From a virus, in IMG/VR virus record IMGVR_UViG_3300047392_000199, positions 1-64,000 of that record: a stretch of DNA of 64,000 nucleotides; one strand, 5' to 3'. Below are positions 43,733 to 51,831 of this stretch, piece by piece; positions within the stretch are counted from its first letter, which is position 1, and each line of letters opens with the position of its first letter. A model generated the notes under the pieces. The model saw nothing but the letters and a program-made list of their open reading frames with translations, was not told where the DNA came from and did no database searches. The translations under genes and the position numbers were made by a program.

Positions 43733-43764
43733 TTTATTTTTTAAAAAATTCAAAAAATCAATCA

Positions 43765-43772
43765 GATATATA
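43765..43772 (+). promoter_or_regulatory. Late-type promoter box GATATATA
   Basis: It lies 23 nt before the protease-scaffold start, in the 62-nt gap after the core-protein gene. Confidence 0.55.
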
Positions 43773-43794
43773 AACAAACATACTGTCAATAAAT

Positions 43795-45789
43795 ATGACT
43801 ACACAAAGTAAATTACTTATTCTAGAAAGATCCGGTAATACCCTATCTTTTAACAAGGATGAATCCGGTGCAGGATCTTATGTACTAGAAGGATGCTTTG
43901 GAGAAATTGGTGTAAAGAACAGAAACAATCGTATTTATACGGAAGCTGAATATGTTCCTCAAATCGAATCACTTCAAGCAAAAATCCAATCATCTAAACT
44001 ATTAGGTGAATTAGACCACCCACAAAATTTCGACATCTCTCTTAAGAATGTATCACATGTTATCGAAGAATTATCTTATAACAAAGATACTAAACAGGTA
44101 ATGGGAAAAATCAGATTATTAGATACAGATGCAGGTAGACAAGCAAAAGCATTAGTTGATGCTGGAGTTCCTTTACATATCTCTTCAAGAGCTGCTGGTA
44201 CTGTTGAATCTAACGGTCAAGTTAAAATCAAACAATTATTTACTTATGATTTAGTTGCAGATCCTGGATTTGCTAATGCTGAATTAAAAAGAGTTAATGA
44301 GTCTTTTGGTTTTGAAGACGCTGGTGATATTCTGATTTATGAGATAAATAATCCAGAAAACAATCAAACACAAACTATAGAAGAAAACAAAATGGAACAA
44401 TCAAGATTCGTATCAACTGAGGATTTCAATAAGTATTCTAAGTATTTAGCTACTGAAATCAAAGGTTTAAAAGAGTCTCTAACTGAAAAGAACAACGACA
44501 CTTTTGCTAAAGAAGTTGAGAATCTTAAAGAGTACTCTAGTTACCTTGCTGAGAAAATGAATTCAGTTGTTGAATACAACAACTACTTAGCAGAAAAATT
44601 AGATGATTCAATTCAACACGGCGATCATATCGCTGAGAAATTGGATCAATCAATCCAATACAGCGAAAAAATTGGAGAGTCAGTTAATAAAGTAAAAGAA
44701 TATTCTAATTACTTAGCTGAAGCATTCAACGATGGCGCTGCAACTCATGAAAACATGATGAAGTATGTAACTTACTTAAAAGAAAACTTAGAGAAAGTTA
44801 CTGAATACGCTGAGTATATCGCTGAATCAGTTAACAAAAACTTAATTGTTGAAGCTGATGGTGAAGAAGCTGGTCTTCCTGCTGAAAAAATCAAGAAAAT
44901 GTCTGACGACAAAACTCCAGAAGTAGAATTTGACGGTAAAAAAGTAGCAACTGGCGAAGATGCTATCGAAGATACTGCTAAAGACCTTGAAAAAGATCTT
45001 AAAGATTCTAAAGCAGAAGGAGAAAACATCGGTAAAGAAGTTACTGAAGCTGCTGACGGTTTAACTGGTACTCCAGCTGCAGATCTTAAAGATGATTCTA
45101 AAGATGTTACACCTCCAGTTGTTGATGGTGATGGTAAGAAATATGCTAAAGCTGAAGACAGAGCTGAAGATGATACTAAAGAATTAGATAAAGATTTAGA
45201 AGCTGCAAAAGCAACTAAAGGAGAAGTTGTTGCTAAAGAAGTAACTGAAGAAGTAGACAGAATGGATGCTTATAAAGCAGCTATCACTGAGAAATTACAA
45301 GCATTAGTTGAAAAAGCAACTGTAAAAGTAGCTACTGAACCTAACTTCTTTAAATTTATTTCTGAATCTAAAGTAGAAGAATTCAAAACTCTTGCTGAAG
45401 AAGATAAAAACAAAATTGTTTCTGTAGTTGAAGGAAAAGGATTCTTAACTGAATCTCAAATCTACGCTTTATGGAACAATGCATTGGCTACAAGAAGTTC
45501 TGAAGAACCAATGGTACTTAAAGCAATGCCTGCAGAATACAGAGAAACTTGGAATGGTTTATCTGAATCTAAAAAGAATCAAATCTTGGCACAGTCTAAA
45601 TATCATAAATTAGAAACTGAATATCAAGTAAGAAACTTCTGGCAACAAAGAGACCTTAGAGAGGTTACTCCAGTAATGGAAAAAATCGAAGTTGTTAACG
45701 AAAGTAACAAAGTTGAAGAAAAAGCAAACACATTAGGTTATGATTTAACTGATATGAAAGAAGCTTTTGCTAAAAAATTCAAAAAGTAA
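43795..45789 (+). CDS. 21: Prohead protease gp21 fused to scaffold gp22
   Basis: The 664-aa product. Residues 1-~195 are the serine protease of T4 gp21/S77 type: GELDHPQNF with His75 and HISSRAAGT with Ser130/131. From ~205 a scaffold-like coiled coil follows with about seven repeats of a ~20-residue unit around EYSxYLAEK (YLAEKM, YLAEKL, HIAEKL, YLAEAF, YIAESV). An acidic Asp/Lys/Glu/Ala region and a helical C-terminus complete it. T4 encodes protease and scaffold as neighbouring genes 21 and 22; here they are one chain. Many repeats contain LAE or IAE, so the protease could shred its own scaffold. Confidence 0.75.
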   Translation: MTTQSKLLILERSGNTLSFNKDESGAGSYVLEGCFGEIGVKNRNNRIYTEAEYVPQIESLQAKIQSSKLLGELDHPQNFDISLKNVSHVIEELSYNKDTKQVMGKIRLLDTDAGRQAKALVDAGVPLHISSRAAGTVESNGQVKIKQLFTYDLVADPGFANAELKRVNESFGFEDAGDILIYEINNPENNQTQTIEENKMEQSRFVSTEDFNKYSKYLATEIKGLKESLTEKNNDTFAKEVENLKEYSSYLAEKMNSVVEYNNYLAEKLDDSIQHGDHIAEKLDQSIQYSEKIGESVNKVKEYSNYLAEAFNDGAATHENMMKYVTYLKENLEKVTEYAEYIAESVNKNLIVEADGEEAGLPAEKIKKMSDDKTPEVEFDGKKVATGEDAIEDTAKDLEKDLKDSKAEGENIGKEVTEAADGLTGTPAADLKDDSKDVTPPVVDGDGKKYAKAEDRAEDDTKELDKDLEAAKATKGEVVAKEVTEEVDRMDAYKAAITEKLQALVEKATVKVATEPNFFKFISESKVEEFKTLAEEDKNKIVSVVEGKGFLTESQIYALWNNALATRSSEEPMVLKAMPAEYRETWNGLSESKKNQILAQSKYHKLETEYQVRNFWQQRDLREVTPVMEKIEVVNESNKVEEKANTLGYDLTDMKEAFAKKFKK

Positions 45790-45824
45790 ATTTTTGAAAA
45801 TTTAGAAAATTCGAAAAAAGAATT

Positions 45825-45834
45825 GAATATATAA
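45825..45834 (+). promoter_or_regulatory. Late-type promoter box GAATATATAA
   Basis: It lies 49 nt before the chosen capsid start, slightly farther than the usual spacing, giving a longer A-rich leader for the most abundant protein. Confidence 0.55.
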
Positions 45835-45882
45835 TAAAACAATAAAACGACGATAATTAGATAAGAAGCAAAAATCTAAAGT

Positions 45883-47448
45883 ATGTCGAGCATTACGCTA
45901 AAAACAAAAACAAAAAACACATTCTCAAAAATGGCAAATTTAATTAATGAAGCTGAAATCAGAGAAACTTGGGCACCGATCATCGAATCTGCTACAGGAA
46001 TCAACGATGCTTCTAAACTAGCTTGGATGTCAGAGTACTGCCACAATCATAAATTGTATGAAGATGCAAACATGATGGCTTTAGGTAGCGCTGGTAACAT
46101 CTTTGGTATGGGTGCTGTAACTTTACCTTCTGCATTTGGTACAAACGTAACAAACGCACAAAAAGGTTCTGGTGACAAATCTCCTACTTTATTACCTTTA
46201 GCAATGCAAGTTGCTGCACAAACAATTGGTCTTGATTTAGTACCAGTAATCCCTATGGCTGGTCCAATGGGTCTTTTATCTTACTTAGACTTCGTTTACG
46301 AAGGTGGTAAGTTATCTGGAACTACTTCTCCAACTTACGTTAAAATGGATTCTACTTATGCAGGTATTCAAGATATCGCTGCATCTGCTGGTGTTTATAT
46401 CGGTTTTGACTACGTTGGTAAATCACGTATCGATGGTTACTCTATCTTTAAACTTTCTGGTAATCCAGTTGCATCTATTGCTGCTGACTTTATCTTAGGT
46501 TGGGATGCACAAAACAGTGGTACTAACCCTACTTCTACTCAATTGGACATCCAATTAGTAAAAGCATTAGAAGATCACGTTCCAGGATTTGCTGGAGTAC
46601 AAAATGCGTCTAACATCTCTGAACCTTTTACAAGAGGAGTTGGTGAACAAACTAATGAGAAGATCATGGGTCTTTCATTGTTCTCTAAAGCTGTTGAAGC
46701 TAAGACTTTCCAAGTTGCAGCTGCAGTAACTCGTGAGCAAGTTCAAGACTTAAAACAATTCGGAGTTGATGCTGTTGCACAAGTTGAAGCAGTTTTAGTT
46801 AACGAATTAACTCAAAACATCAATGATTTAATCATCAATAACGTTGGTGCATTAGGAGTATTAAATATCACTAAAGCTGCTGCAGCTGGTGATCTTCCTA
46901 GTTCTACAGCATTGAACGTAAAATTACTTCTAGCTTCTGCATTTACTGGTGGTCAAACAGAAGGTTCTGAGCACAGAAAAATCTTAACTGGAATTTTAGC
47001 AGCTGCTAACTTGATCGCTAACCGTGGTCGTCGTGGTGCTGGTAACTTCTGTGTTGTAGGTCCACAAGTTGCTACAGTATTACAATCTGTTGCTGGTTTC
47101 GTACCAAATCCTTTTGCTAATACTATTTCTCAAGCTGCTGGTGCTATCTACCCTGTAGGTTCTGTAGCTGGAATTCAAGTTTACACTAACCCAAAATGGG
47201 CTTGGAACTACCAAGATGTTTTAGTTGGTCGTAAAGGAGATGGTAATGGTCCTGGATTAGTTTTCATGCCTTACTTAATGGCTGAATCAGTTCAAACTAT
47301 CGCTGAAGGAACTATGGCTCCTAAAATCGCGGTTAAATCTAGATTCGCTCTAGTTGAAGCTGGTTTCCACCCTGAAACTCAATACGTTAAGTTCAGTATT
47401 ACTAAATTAGATGGTAATGCATTCTCTAACTTGTTAAACTTGGTTTAA
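45883..47448 (+). CDS. 23: Major capsid protein gp23
   Basis: The 521-aa HK97-fold capsid protein equals T4 gp23 (521 aa). Matching elements include KAVEAKTFQVAAAVTREQVQDLKQFGVDA (compare gp23 VIEAKSRQLKAAYSIELAQDL), GRRGAGNFCVVGPQVATVLQS and the C-terminal strand block. An in-frame ATG at 45931 (MANLINEAEI) is an alternative start, but 45883 suits the late box better and leaves LINE-A as a possible maturation cleavage site for gp21. A terminator follows. Confidence 0.9.
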   Translation: MSSITLKTKTKNTFSKMANLINEAEIRETWAPIIESATGINDASKLAWMSEYCHNHKLYEDANMMALGSAGNIFGMGAVTLPSAFGTNVTNAQKGSGDKSPTLLPLAMQVAAQTIGLDLVPVIPMAGPMGLLSYLDFVYEGGKLSGTTSPTYVKMDSTYAGIQDIAASAGVYIGFDYVGKSRIDGYSIFKLSGNPVASIAADFILGWDAQNSGTNPTSTQLDIQLVKALEDHVPGFAGVQNASNISEPFTRGVGEQTNEKIMGLSLFSKAVEAKTFQVAAAVTREQVQDLKQFGVDAVAQVEAVLVNELTQNINDLIINNVGALGVLNITKAAAAGDLPSSTALNVKLLLASAFTGGQTEGSEHRKILTGILAAANLIANRGRRGAGNFCVVGPQVATVLQSVAGFVPNPFANTISQAAGAIYPVGSVAGIQVYTNPKWAWNYQDVLVGRKGDGNGPGLVFMPYLMAESVQTIAEGTMAPKIAVKSRFALVEAGFHPETQYVKFSITKLDGNAFSNLLNLV

Positions 47449-47491
47449 TCTGTATTGAAACTAATATAACTATCAATTAGTATATTATATG

Positions 47492-47525
47492 AAAAGGCTC
47501 TCCATTGGAGAGCCTTTTCTTTTTT
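47492..47525 (+). terminator. Intrinsic terminator after the capsid gene
   Basis: AAAAGGCTCTCC / GGAGAGCCTTTT with a 3-nt loop, then CTTTTTT. It isolates the capsid transcript from the 47577 gene. Confidence 0.88.
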
Positions 47526-47537
47526 ACCAAGAAAAGT

Positions 47538-47547
47538 AAATATATAA
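47538..47547 (+). promoter_or_regulatory. Late-type promoter box AAATATATAA
   Basis: It lies just after the terminator and 30 nt before the ATG at 47577. Confidence 0.5.
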
Positions 47548-47576
47548 ACCATATCCAAACATAAACATAAAAGAAT

Positions 47577-48836
47577 ATGGAACAATCAAAATTTAATAGT
47601 TGGTACACTAGAGTTCTAGAAGCCGTTAATACGCCTGAACCTACAGCAACTACCGAAACTGAAGTTGAAACAAAACCTACAGGATCTGCTGGTCCAGAAA
47701 CAGGTTCATCAACTCCATCTTTTTCAAGAGAAGAAATCATTAATGATATTGATACTATCATGACTCATCTTTCTCAATTAGGTTCTCAAGTTAAAGAAGA
47801 ACTTGAAAATGATGAAGTATTTGACGTAAACGAAGCTGGTGAAGAAACAGCAATGTCAAAAGTTAAAGATTTCTTATTTGCACCTAAATATCGTTCAATG
47901 CAGGCTAAAATCAATAAAATGAAGATGAATGCATTAGATATTAAAATCACAGCTGATAATTTAGGAGGAAAAGAAGGTACACCTGAAAAAGCAAAAAAAG
48001 ATATGTTGTTAACTAAAAAGACAACATTAGATAATCAAATTGATAATCTTCAAAAAGCAGTTGATTCTAAAGCTCAAGACCGAGGATCTTATGTACAAAA
48101 AGTTTTAAAATCTGAAAAGATTAAAGGACAAATGGATTTAGTTAAAAGAGCATCTGGTCAAGAAGATGATCCAGCTAAGAAAAAATCTTTAGCAGATTCT
48201 GCAAAAGAATTAGCTGCAAGATATAAAGAAGAACAAGAAGCCGTTAAAGATTTAAAAGATAAAGCTGAACCATCTCCAGAAGAAAAGGCTAAAGCTGAAA
48301 AGGATAAAGCTGATAAAGCAGAAGCTAAAAAGAAAGCAGATCAAGAAAAGGCTGATAAAGAAGCTGAAGATGAAAAAGCAGCAGCAAAAGCAAAAGAAGA
48401 TGCAATTGCAGCCGATAAAAAAGCAGAAGATGAAAAAGCAGCAGCTGATAAAGCTGAAGCTGACGACAAAGAAGCAGCTGACGATAAAGCAGCAGCAGAT
48501 AAAGAACCAAAGGAAGAGCCTAAAACTGAACCAAAGGAAGAACCAAAGGAAGAACCTAAGAAAGGAGAACCAGAAGATAAAAATTCTAAAGACGGAATGA
48601 TCGCAAGATATAAAGAACTCTTAAAGAAAGCTGAAGAATCTGGTGATGAAGAGAAAATCAAGAAAATCAAAGATAAAATTGCCGCAATTTCTGCAAAAGA
48701 ATCATGGCAATTAGAAGGTACCGAATTAGGTAGAATATTAGAAGCTGAATTAAGATTATTAGAATCTCAAACTAAATTAAATGAAAATAAATTTGGTATG
48801 TCAGTAGCTGAAAAAATGAGAATTCTATTAGGTTAA
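47577..48836 (+). CDS. Lys/Glu/Ala-rich low-complexity late protein, probably head-internal
   Basis: The 419-aa product starts with FNSWYTRVLEAV, a targeting-like motif with a possible VLE-A cut. Residues ~225-345 are very low complexity (repeats of A, D, K and E, then PKEEPK units). The C-terminus has several protease-like sites (RILEAE, RLLESQ, KLNENK). It is located directly after the capsid gene under its own late promoter. A DNA-packing or core protein is a fair guess; nothing enzymatic is visible. Confidence 0.5.
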   Translation: MEQSKFNSWYTRVLEAVNTPEPTATTETEVETKPTGSAGPETGSSTPSFSREEIINDIDTIMTHLSQLGSQVKEELENDEVFDVNEAGEETAMSKVKDFLFAPKYRSMQAKINKMKMNALDIKITADNLGGKEGTPEKAKKDMLLTKKTTLDNQIDNLQKAVDSKAQDRGSYVQKVLKSEKIKGQMDLVKRASGQEDDPAKKKSLADSAKELAARYKEEQEAVKDLKDKAEPSPEEKAKAEKDKADKAEAKKKADQEKADKEAEDEKAAAKAKEDAIAADKKAEDEKAAADKAEADDKEAADDKAAADKEPKEEPKTEPKEEPKEEPKKGEPEDKNSKDGMIARYKELLKKAEESGDEEKIKKIKDKIAAISAKESWQLEGTELGRILEAELRLLESQTKLNENKFGMSVAEKMRILLG

Positions 48837-49342
48837 TTAACTTTAGAATTCTTTTTAGCCAATTTTAAAAGCTCTTGTTGTTCATTCAACAGGAGCTTTT
48901 TTACATATTTACGAAATTCTACTGAGGATTTAAGAATTCGGCTATCGACCATTGGAGCCTTTAAAATGTCGTGGTATTCTGGATGGACAAAGTTTTCTAT
49001 ACTAAAGTCATCTGTTCTACAAGTGATTGGCTTACCACTGACGGCACAAACCCAAGGGATTGAGTTATAATTGTCTAAGAGTTCTGATTTCTCTACGATT
49101 GACCCGGTTGACCAGTCATAGTACATACGGTCTTTATACTTGAATGGTTGTACCGAGTAGTTTGTAAGTTCTAATAGTATTTGTACAAATTGATCGTCTT
49201 TGGCTCTATCCTTGATGATCGGATGATCCGCTAAGAATCTTCTCTGCAGCCTGGATAGGTACTTTAATATGATACCATACTTATTAGATGGAAAAGGTCC
49301 ACCTGTTCGAACAATCTTTGGAAATCTAACTCTAAATGCCAT
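48833..49342 (-). CDS. Only minus-strand gene; unknown 169-aa protein
   Basis: Convergent with the 47577 gene (4-nt overlap at the ends) and divergent from gp44. The product is basic at the N-terminus (FRVRFPKIVRTGG), has aromatic strands (DRMYYDWSTGSIVEK) and WVCAVSGKPITC with two Cys, and ends with a helix (NEQQELLKLAKKNSK). No + strand gene covers it, and codon use is ordinary, so I take it as real. No family recognised. Its 3' coding end contains a hairpin that can terminate both strands. Confidence 0.6.
   Translation of the reverse strand: MAFRVRFPKIVRTGGPFPSNKYGIILKYLSRLQRRFLADHPIIKDRAKDDQFVQILLELTNYSVQPFKYKDRMYYDWSTGSIVEKSELLDNYNSIPWVCAVSGKPITCRTDDFSIENFVHPEYHDILKAPMVDSRILKSSVEFRKYVKKLLLNEQQELLKLAKKNSKVN
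48867..48902. terminator. Bidirectional terminator inside the end of the minus-strand gene
   Basis: AAAAGCTCTTGTTG / CAACAGGAGCTTTT with a 6-nt loop (TTCATT). It is followed by T on the + strand, with a T-rich stretch also on the - strand side. It can stop both the 47577 and 48833 transcripts. Confidence 0.7.
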
Positions 49343-49359
49343 ATAGTTTATTTATTTTT

Positions 49360-49387
49360 GAAACTAAAAGAGCATTCTTGATATAAA
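49360..49387 (+). promoter_or_regulatory. Replication-class promoter of gp44
   Basis: GAAAC at 49360-49364, 8 nt, CATTC at 49373-49377 (a weak TTTAC), GATATAA at 49380-49386. It lies about 30 nt before the ATG. Confidence 0.55.
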
Positions 49388-49416
49388 TTAAACTAAAAGT
49401 GTATAAAAAATAATTT

Positions 49417-50367
49417 ATGGTTCACTCTCTTTTTACAGAAAAATATCGTCCGAAGAATCTATCGGAATTAATCTTACCAGATCGTGTAATGTCCAAATTT
49501 GAAAATGGAATCACACAGAATATGTTATTAGCTGGAAGTCCAGGAACTGGTAAAACATCTACAGCAAAAGCAATTGTTAATCAATTTGGTTTGCCGTACA
49601 TTTATATCAACGCATCGACTGATACTTCAGTTGAAGTTATCCGTACCAGAATTACGGATTTCTGTTCAACAATGTCAATCTTAGATGACCAAGGCAAATT
49701 CAAAGTAGTTATCTTGGATGAGGTTGATGGAGTATCTGACCAGTTCTTTAAAGCATTACGTGCAACCATGGAACAATTTGCAAGTAACTCACGTTTTATT
49801 GCAACTTGTAATTATGTTAATAAGATTCCAGATCCAATTCTTTCTCGTTTTGAAGTTATCAATTTTGACTTTGATAAAGCTGAAGAGACTGAGTTGACTA
49901 AGAAATATATTAAGAGAGTTTACGAAATCTGTGGTAAAGAAGAGATGACAATTGAAAAACCAGCATTGGTTGAATTTGTTAAACGTAACTTCCCAGACCT
50001 AAGAAGTACTCTTAATAAGTTGCAAGGTTATAAAACTCAAGGAACAGGAAACATCACAATTGATGATGTTAAGAAATTTAACTCAGTTTATAAAGATGCA
50101 TTTGAATTAATCTTTAACGAAACTGATCCTGCAAAGAACTATAAAGTTTTAGTTAGTGACTATTCAAATAGAGTTGATGATATTCTACAATCTCTAGGAA
50201 ATGATTTCATTGAATATGTGCAAGCTGAAAAACCAAATAGTGTTAAGCATATTCCTCAAATTGCAATCTGTGTAGCCAAACATCAAGCTCAAAGAGTTAA
50301 TGTTATCGACCCAATCATTACAATGTTGAGTTGCTTTTACGAATTACAAACGATCGTAAGATCGTAA
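49417..50367 (+). CDS. 44: Clamp loader large subunit gp44
   Basis: The 316-aa AAA+ ATPase (T4 gp44 is 319 aa) has Walker A AGSPGTGKTS near 39-48, Walker B VVILDEVDG near 100-108, sensor I ATCNYVNKI, and the SRF arginine finger (DPILSRFEV). With gp62 it opens gp45 and loads it on DNA. The C-terminal domain ends ELQTIVRS. It begins a small replication operon that continues with RNase H after a second promoter. Confidence 0.88.
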   Translation: MVHSLFTEKYRPKNLSELILPDRVMSKFENGITQNMLLAGSPGTGKTSTAKAIVNQFGLPYIYINASTDTSVEVIRTRITDFCSTMSILDDQGKFKVVILDEVDGVSDQFFKALRATMEQFASNSRFIATCNYVNKIPDPILSRFEVINFDFDKAEETELTKKYIKRVYEICGKEEMTIEKPALVEFVKRNFPDLRSTLNKLQGYKTQGTGNITIDDVKKFNSVYKDAFELIFNETDPAKNYKVLVSDYSNRVDDILQSLGNDFIEYVQAEKPNSVKHIPQIAICVAKHQAQRVNVIDPIITMLSCFYELQTIVRS

Positions 50368-50383
50368 AATAATTCAAAAATAA

Positions 50384-50430
50384 TTCACTAAACAGTTTTT
50401 TATGTCAAGAAAATTGTTTATATTTACATA
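50384..50430 (+). repeat. Copy 2 of the 47-nt promoter-containing repeat
   Basis: By eye 43 of 47 bases are identical to 18531-18577. It lies in the gp44-RNase H gap and contains the promoter at 50409-50430. Confidence 0.75.
50409..50430 (+). promoter_or_regulatory. Replication-class promoter (variant) of RNase H gene
   Basis: GAAAA at 50409-50413, 9 nt, TTTAC at 50423-50427, then ATA. It lies 25 nt before the ATG. Confidence 0.45.
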
Positions 50431-50454
50431 AGAAACAAATTAAAGAAATAATAT

Positions 50455-51675
50455 ATGAAGCTCGGAAATCATACACTACTTATCGATGGTAACTATTTCA
50501 TCCACAGTAGATTGTTCGTTCTACCAAGACCTAAAAGCGGTGCCTTACTTGGTGATGATGCGAGCAAAGGACAGTTCATTCGAAAACTTGCAATCGACTT
50601 TGCATCTGAAGTTCGAAAAATGACTCCTTTTGTTAATCAAATCGTTTTTGCGGTTGATTCAAAATCTTGGCGTAAGGATCTATTTCCAGAAGCGCAATAT
50701 AAAGGTACACGTACTCAAGATAGTTCAGTTGATTGGTCGGCTGTCTATGAAGTATATGATGAATTTAAATTAATCCTTGCTAAAAAAGGTGTTATTGTAA
50801 ATCAAGTTAAAGGTGCAGAAGCTGATGATATTCTTTTTGCATGGTCGACCTATTTAAATACACAAGGTAAGAATTGCATTATTTGGACTGGTGACCGTGA
50901 CATGATTCAATTAGTTGATTACTCAAAGGCAACTGACGGTTATTCACTATGGTACTATAACACTAAACGTAAATTAATTGCATTCGAAGGATTCAATGAT
51001 ATTTTCAGCAATACAACTGAATTAGAAATCTCAAATGATGATTTGTTATTCAATATGGACAGTCCTAGTCATCAAAGTGATCGTATTAAAAATGAAATGA
51101 TTGATTGGATGAAAAAGAATTCAATTGAAGTCGAAGAAATTAACTGTGATCGTTTCGTTTTCCAAAAGATTCTAATGGGCGACAAATCTGATAATATTAA
51201 ATCAGTTGTTACGTACCAAAAACCTATGAAAAATGGTAAAGATCGTACATTCTCAATTACCGACAAACAGGCAGAAGCTATCTTAGAACAATACATTAAA
51301 GAAGAAGGCGAATTTGTTATTGACCACATGTTTAACAAAACACAAGTTGATAAGATTGTTAACCTGATTTATCGCGTTATTGGTCATGACACTCAAGCAA
51401 ATATCCTTAATAGATTTAATCAAAATCTTGATTTGATGCTGCTTCACTACAATACAATACCAGAACCAATTCAACAGGAAATTACTAAAGTAATTGATCG
51501 TGATAAAGAAACTGAACCAGCAATTATGGTACTTTCTCAAATGGAAAAGATTCTTGAAGGATCTAGTTGGTTGAAAAAAGCAAATCAAACTCCGGTAGAT
51601 TTTGATGCATTTGCTGGTCTAGATGAGAATGAAACAAAAGACAAAGATTCATCTACAACTATTAAATTGTTTTAA
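50455..51675 (+). CDS. rnh: 5'-3' exonuclease / RNase H (FEN-1-like)
   Basis: The 406-aa flap nuclease removes RNA primers. The PIN/FEN acidic set is visible: LLIDGN (Asp11), FAVDSKSWRKDLF, QYKGTR, KGAEADD (about 121-127), TGDRDM (about 144-149) and MGDKSDNI. It is longer than T4 RNase H (305 aa), with an extended C-terminal region ending TTIKLF, a clamp-binding-like tail. Its promoter lies in the 47-nt repeat. Confidence 0.8.
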   Translation: MKLGNHTLLIDGNYFIHSRLFVLPRPKSGALLGDDASKGQFIRKLAIDFASEVRKMTPFVNQIVFAVDSKSWRKDLFPEAQYKGTRTQDSSVDWSAVYEVYDEFKLILAKKGVIVNQVKGAEADDILFAWSTYLNTQGKNCIIWTGDRDMIQLVDYSKATDGYSLWYYNTKRKLIAFEGFNDIFSNTTELEISNDDLLFNMDSPSHQSDRIKNEMIDWMKKNSIEVEEINCDRFVFQKILMGDKSDNIKSVVTYQKPMKNGKDRTFSITDKQAEAILEQYIKEEGEFVIDHMFNKTQVDKIVNLIYRVIGHDTQANILNRFNQNLDLMLLHYNTIPEPIQQEITKVIDRDKETEPAIMVLSQMEKILEGSSWLKKANQTPVDFDAFAGLDENETKDKDSSTTIKLF

Positions 51676-51827
51676 TGCCAGAAATTGTAGAAGAAATCTT
51701 AAAAGAAGCAAAAGAATGGGGTCTTGAATATGAGGTAAAGGTATTCGCCGAAAGTCACATGTCTCAAGACCCAAGTCTTTCAATAGAACAAGCCTACACT
51801 GAGGCATATAATGATTGGATAAAATAA
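51675..51827 (+). CDS. Small acidic protein (50 aa), unknown
   Basis: The ATG overlaps the RNase H stop (TAATG), and gp62 begins 4 nt after its stop. The product is an acidic helix (MPEIVEEILKEAKEWGLEYE), then ESHMSQDPSLSIEQAYTEAY and NDWIK. Coupled position on both sides supports a real gene. No family recognised. Confidence 0.55.
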   Translation: MPEIVEEILKEAKEWGLEYEVKVFAESHMSQDPSLSIEQAYTEAYNDWIK

Positions 51828-51831
51828 AACT

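Noticed and set aside
44540-44840. Tandem DNA repeats as a possible array
   Set aside because: They encode coiled-coil repeats of the scaffold and are degenerate at DNA level.
48370-48600. Alternative-frame ORFs and a possible repeat array in the low-complexity region
   Set aside because: The regularity comes from repeated Ala/Lys/Asp/Glu codons in the 47577 gene; no CRISPR-like spacing.
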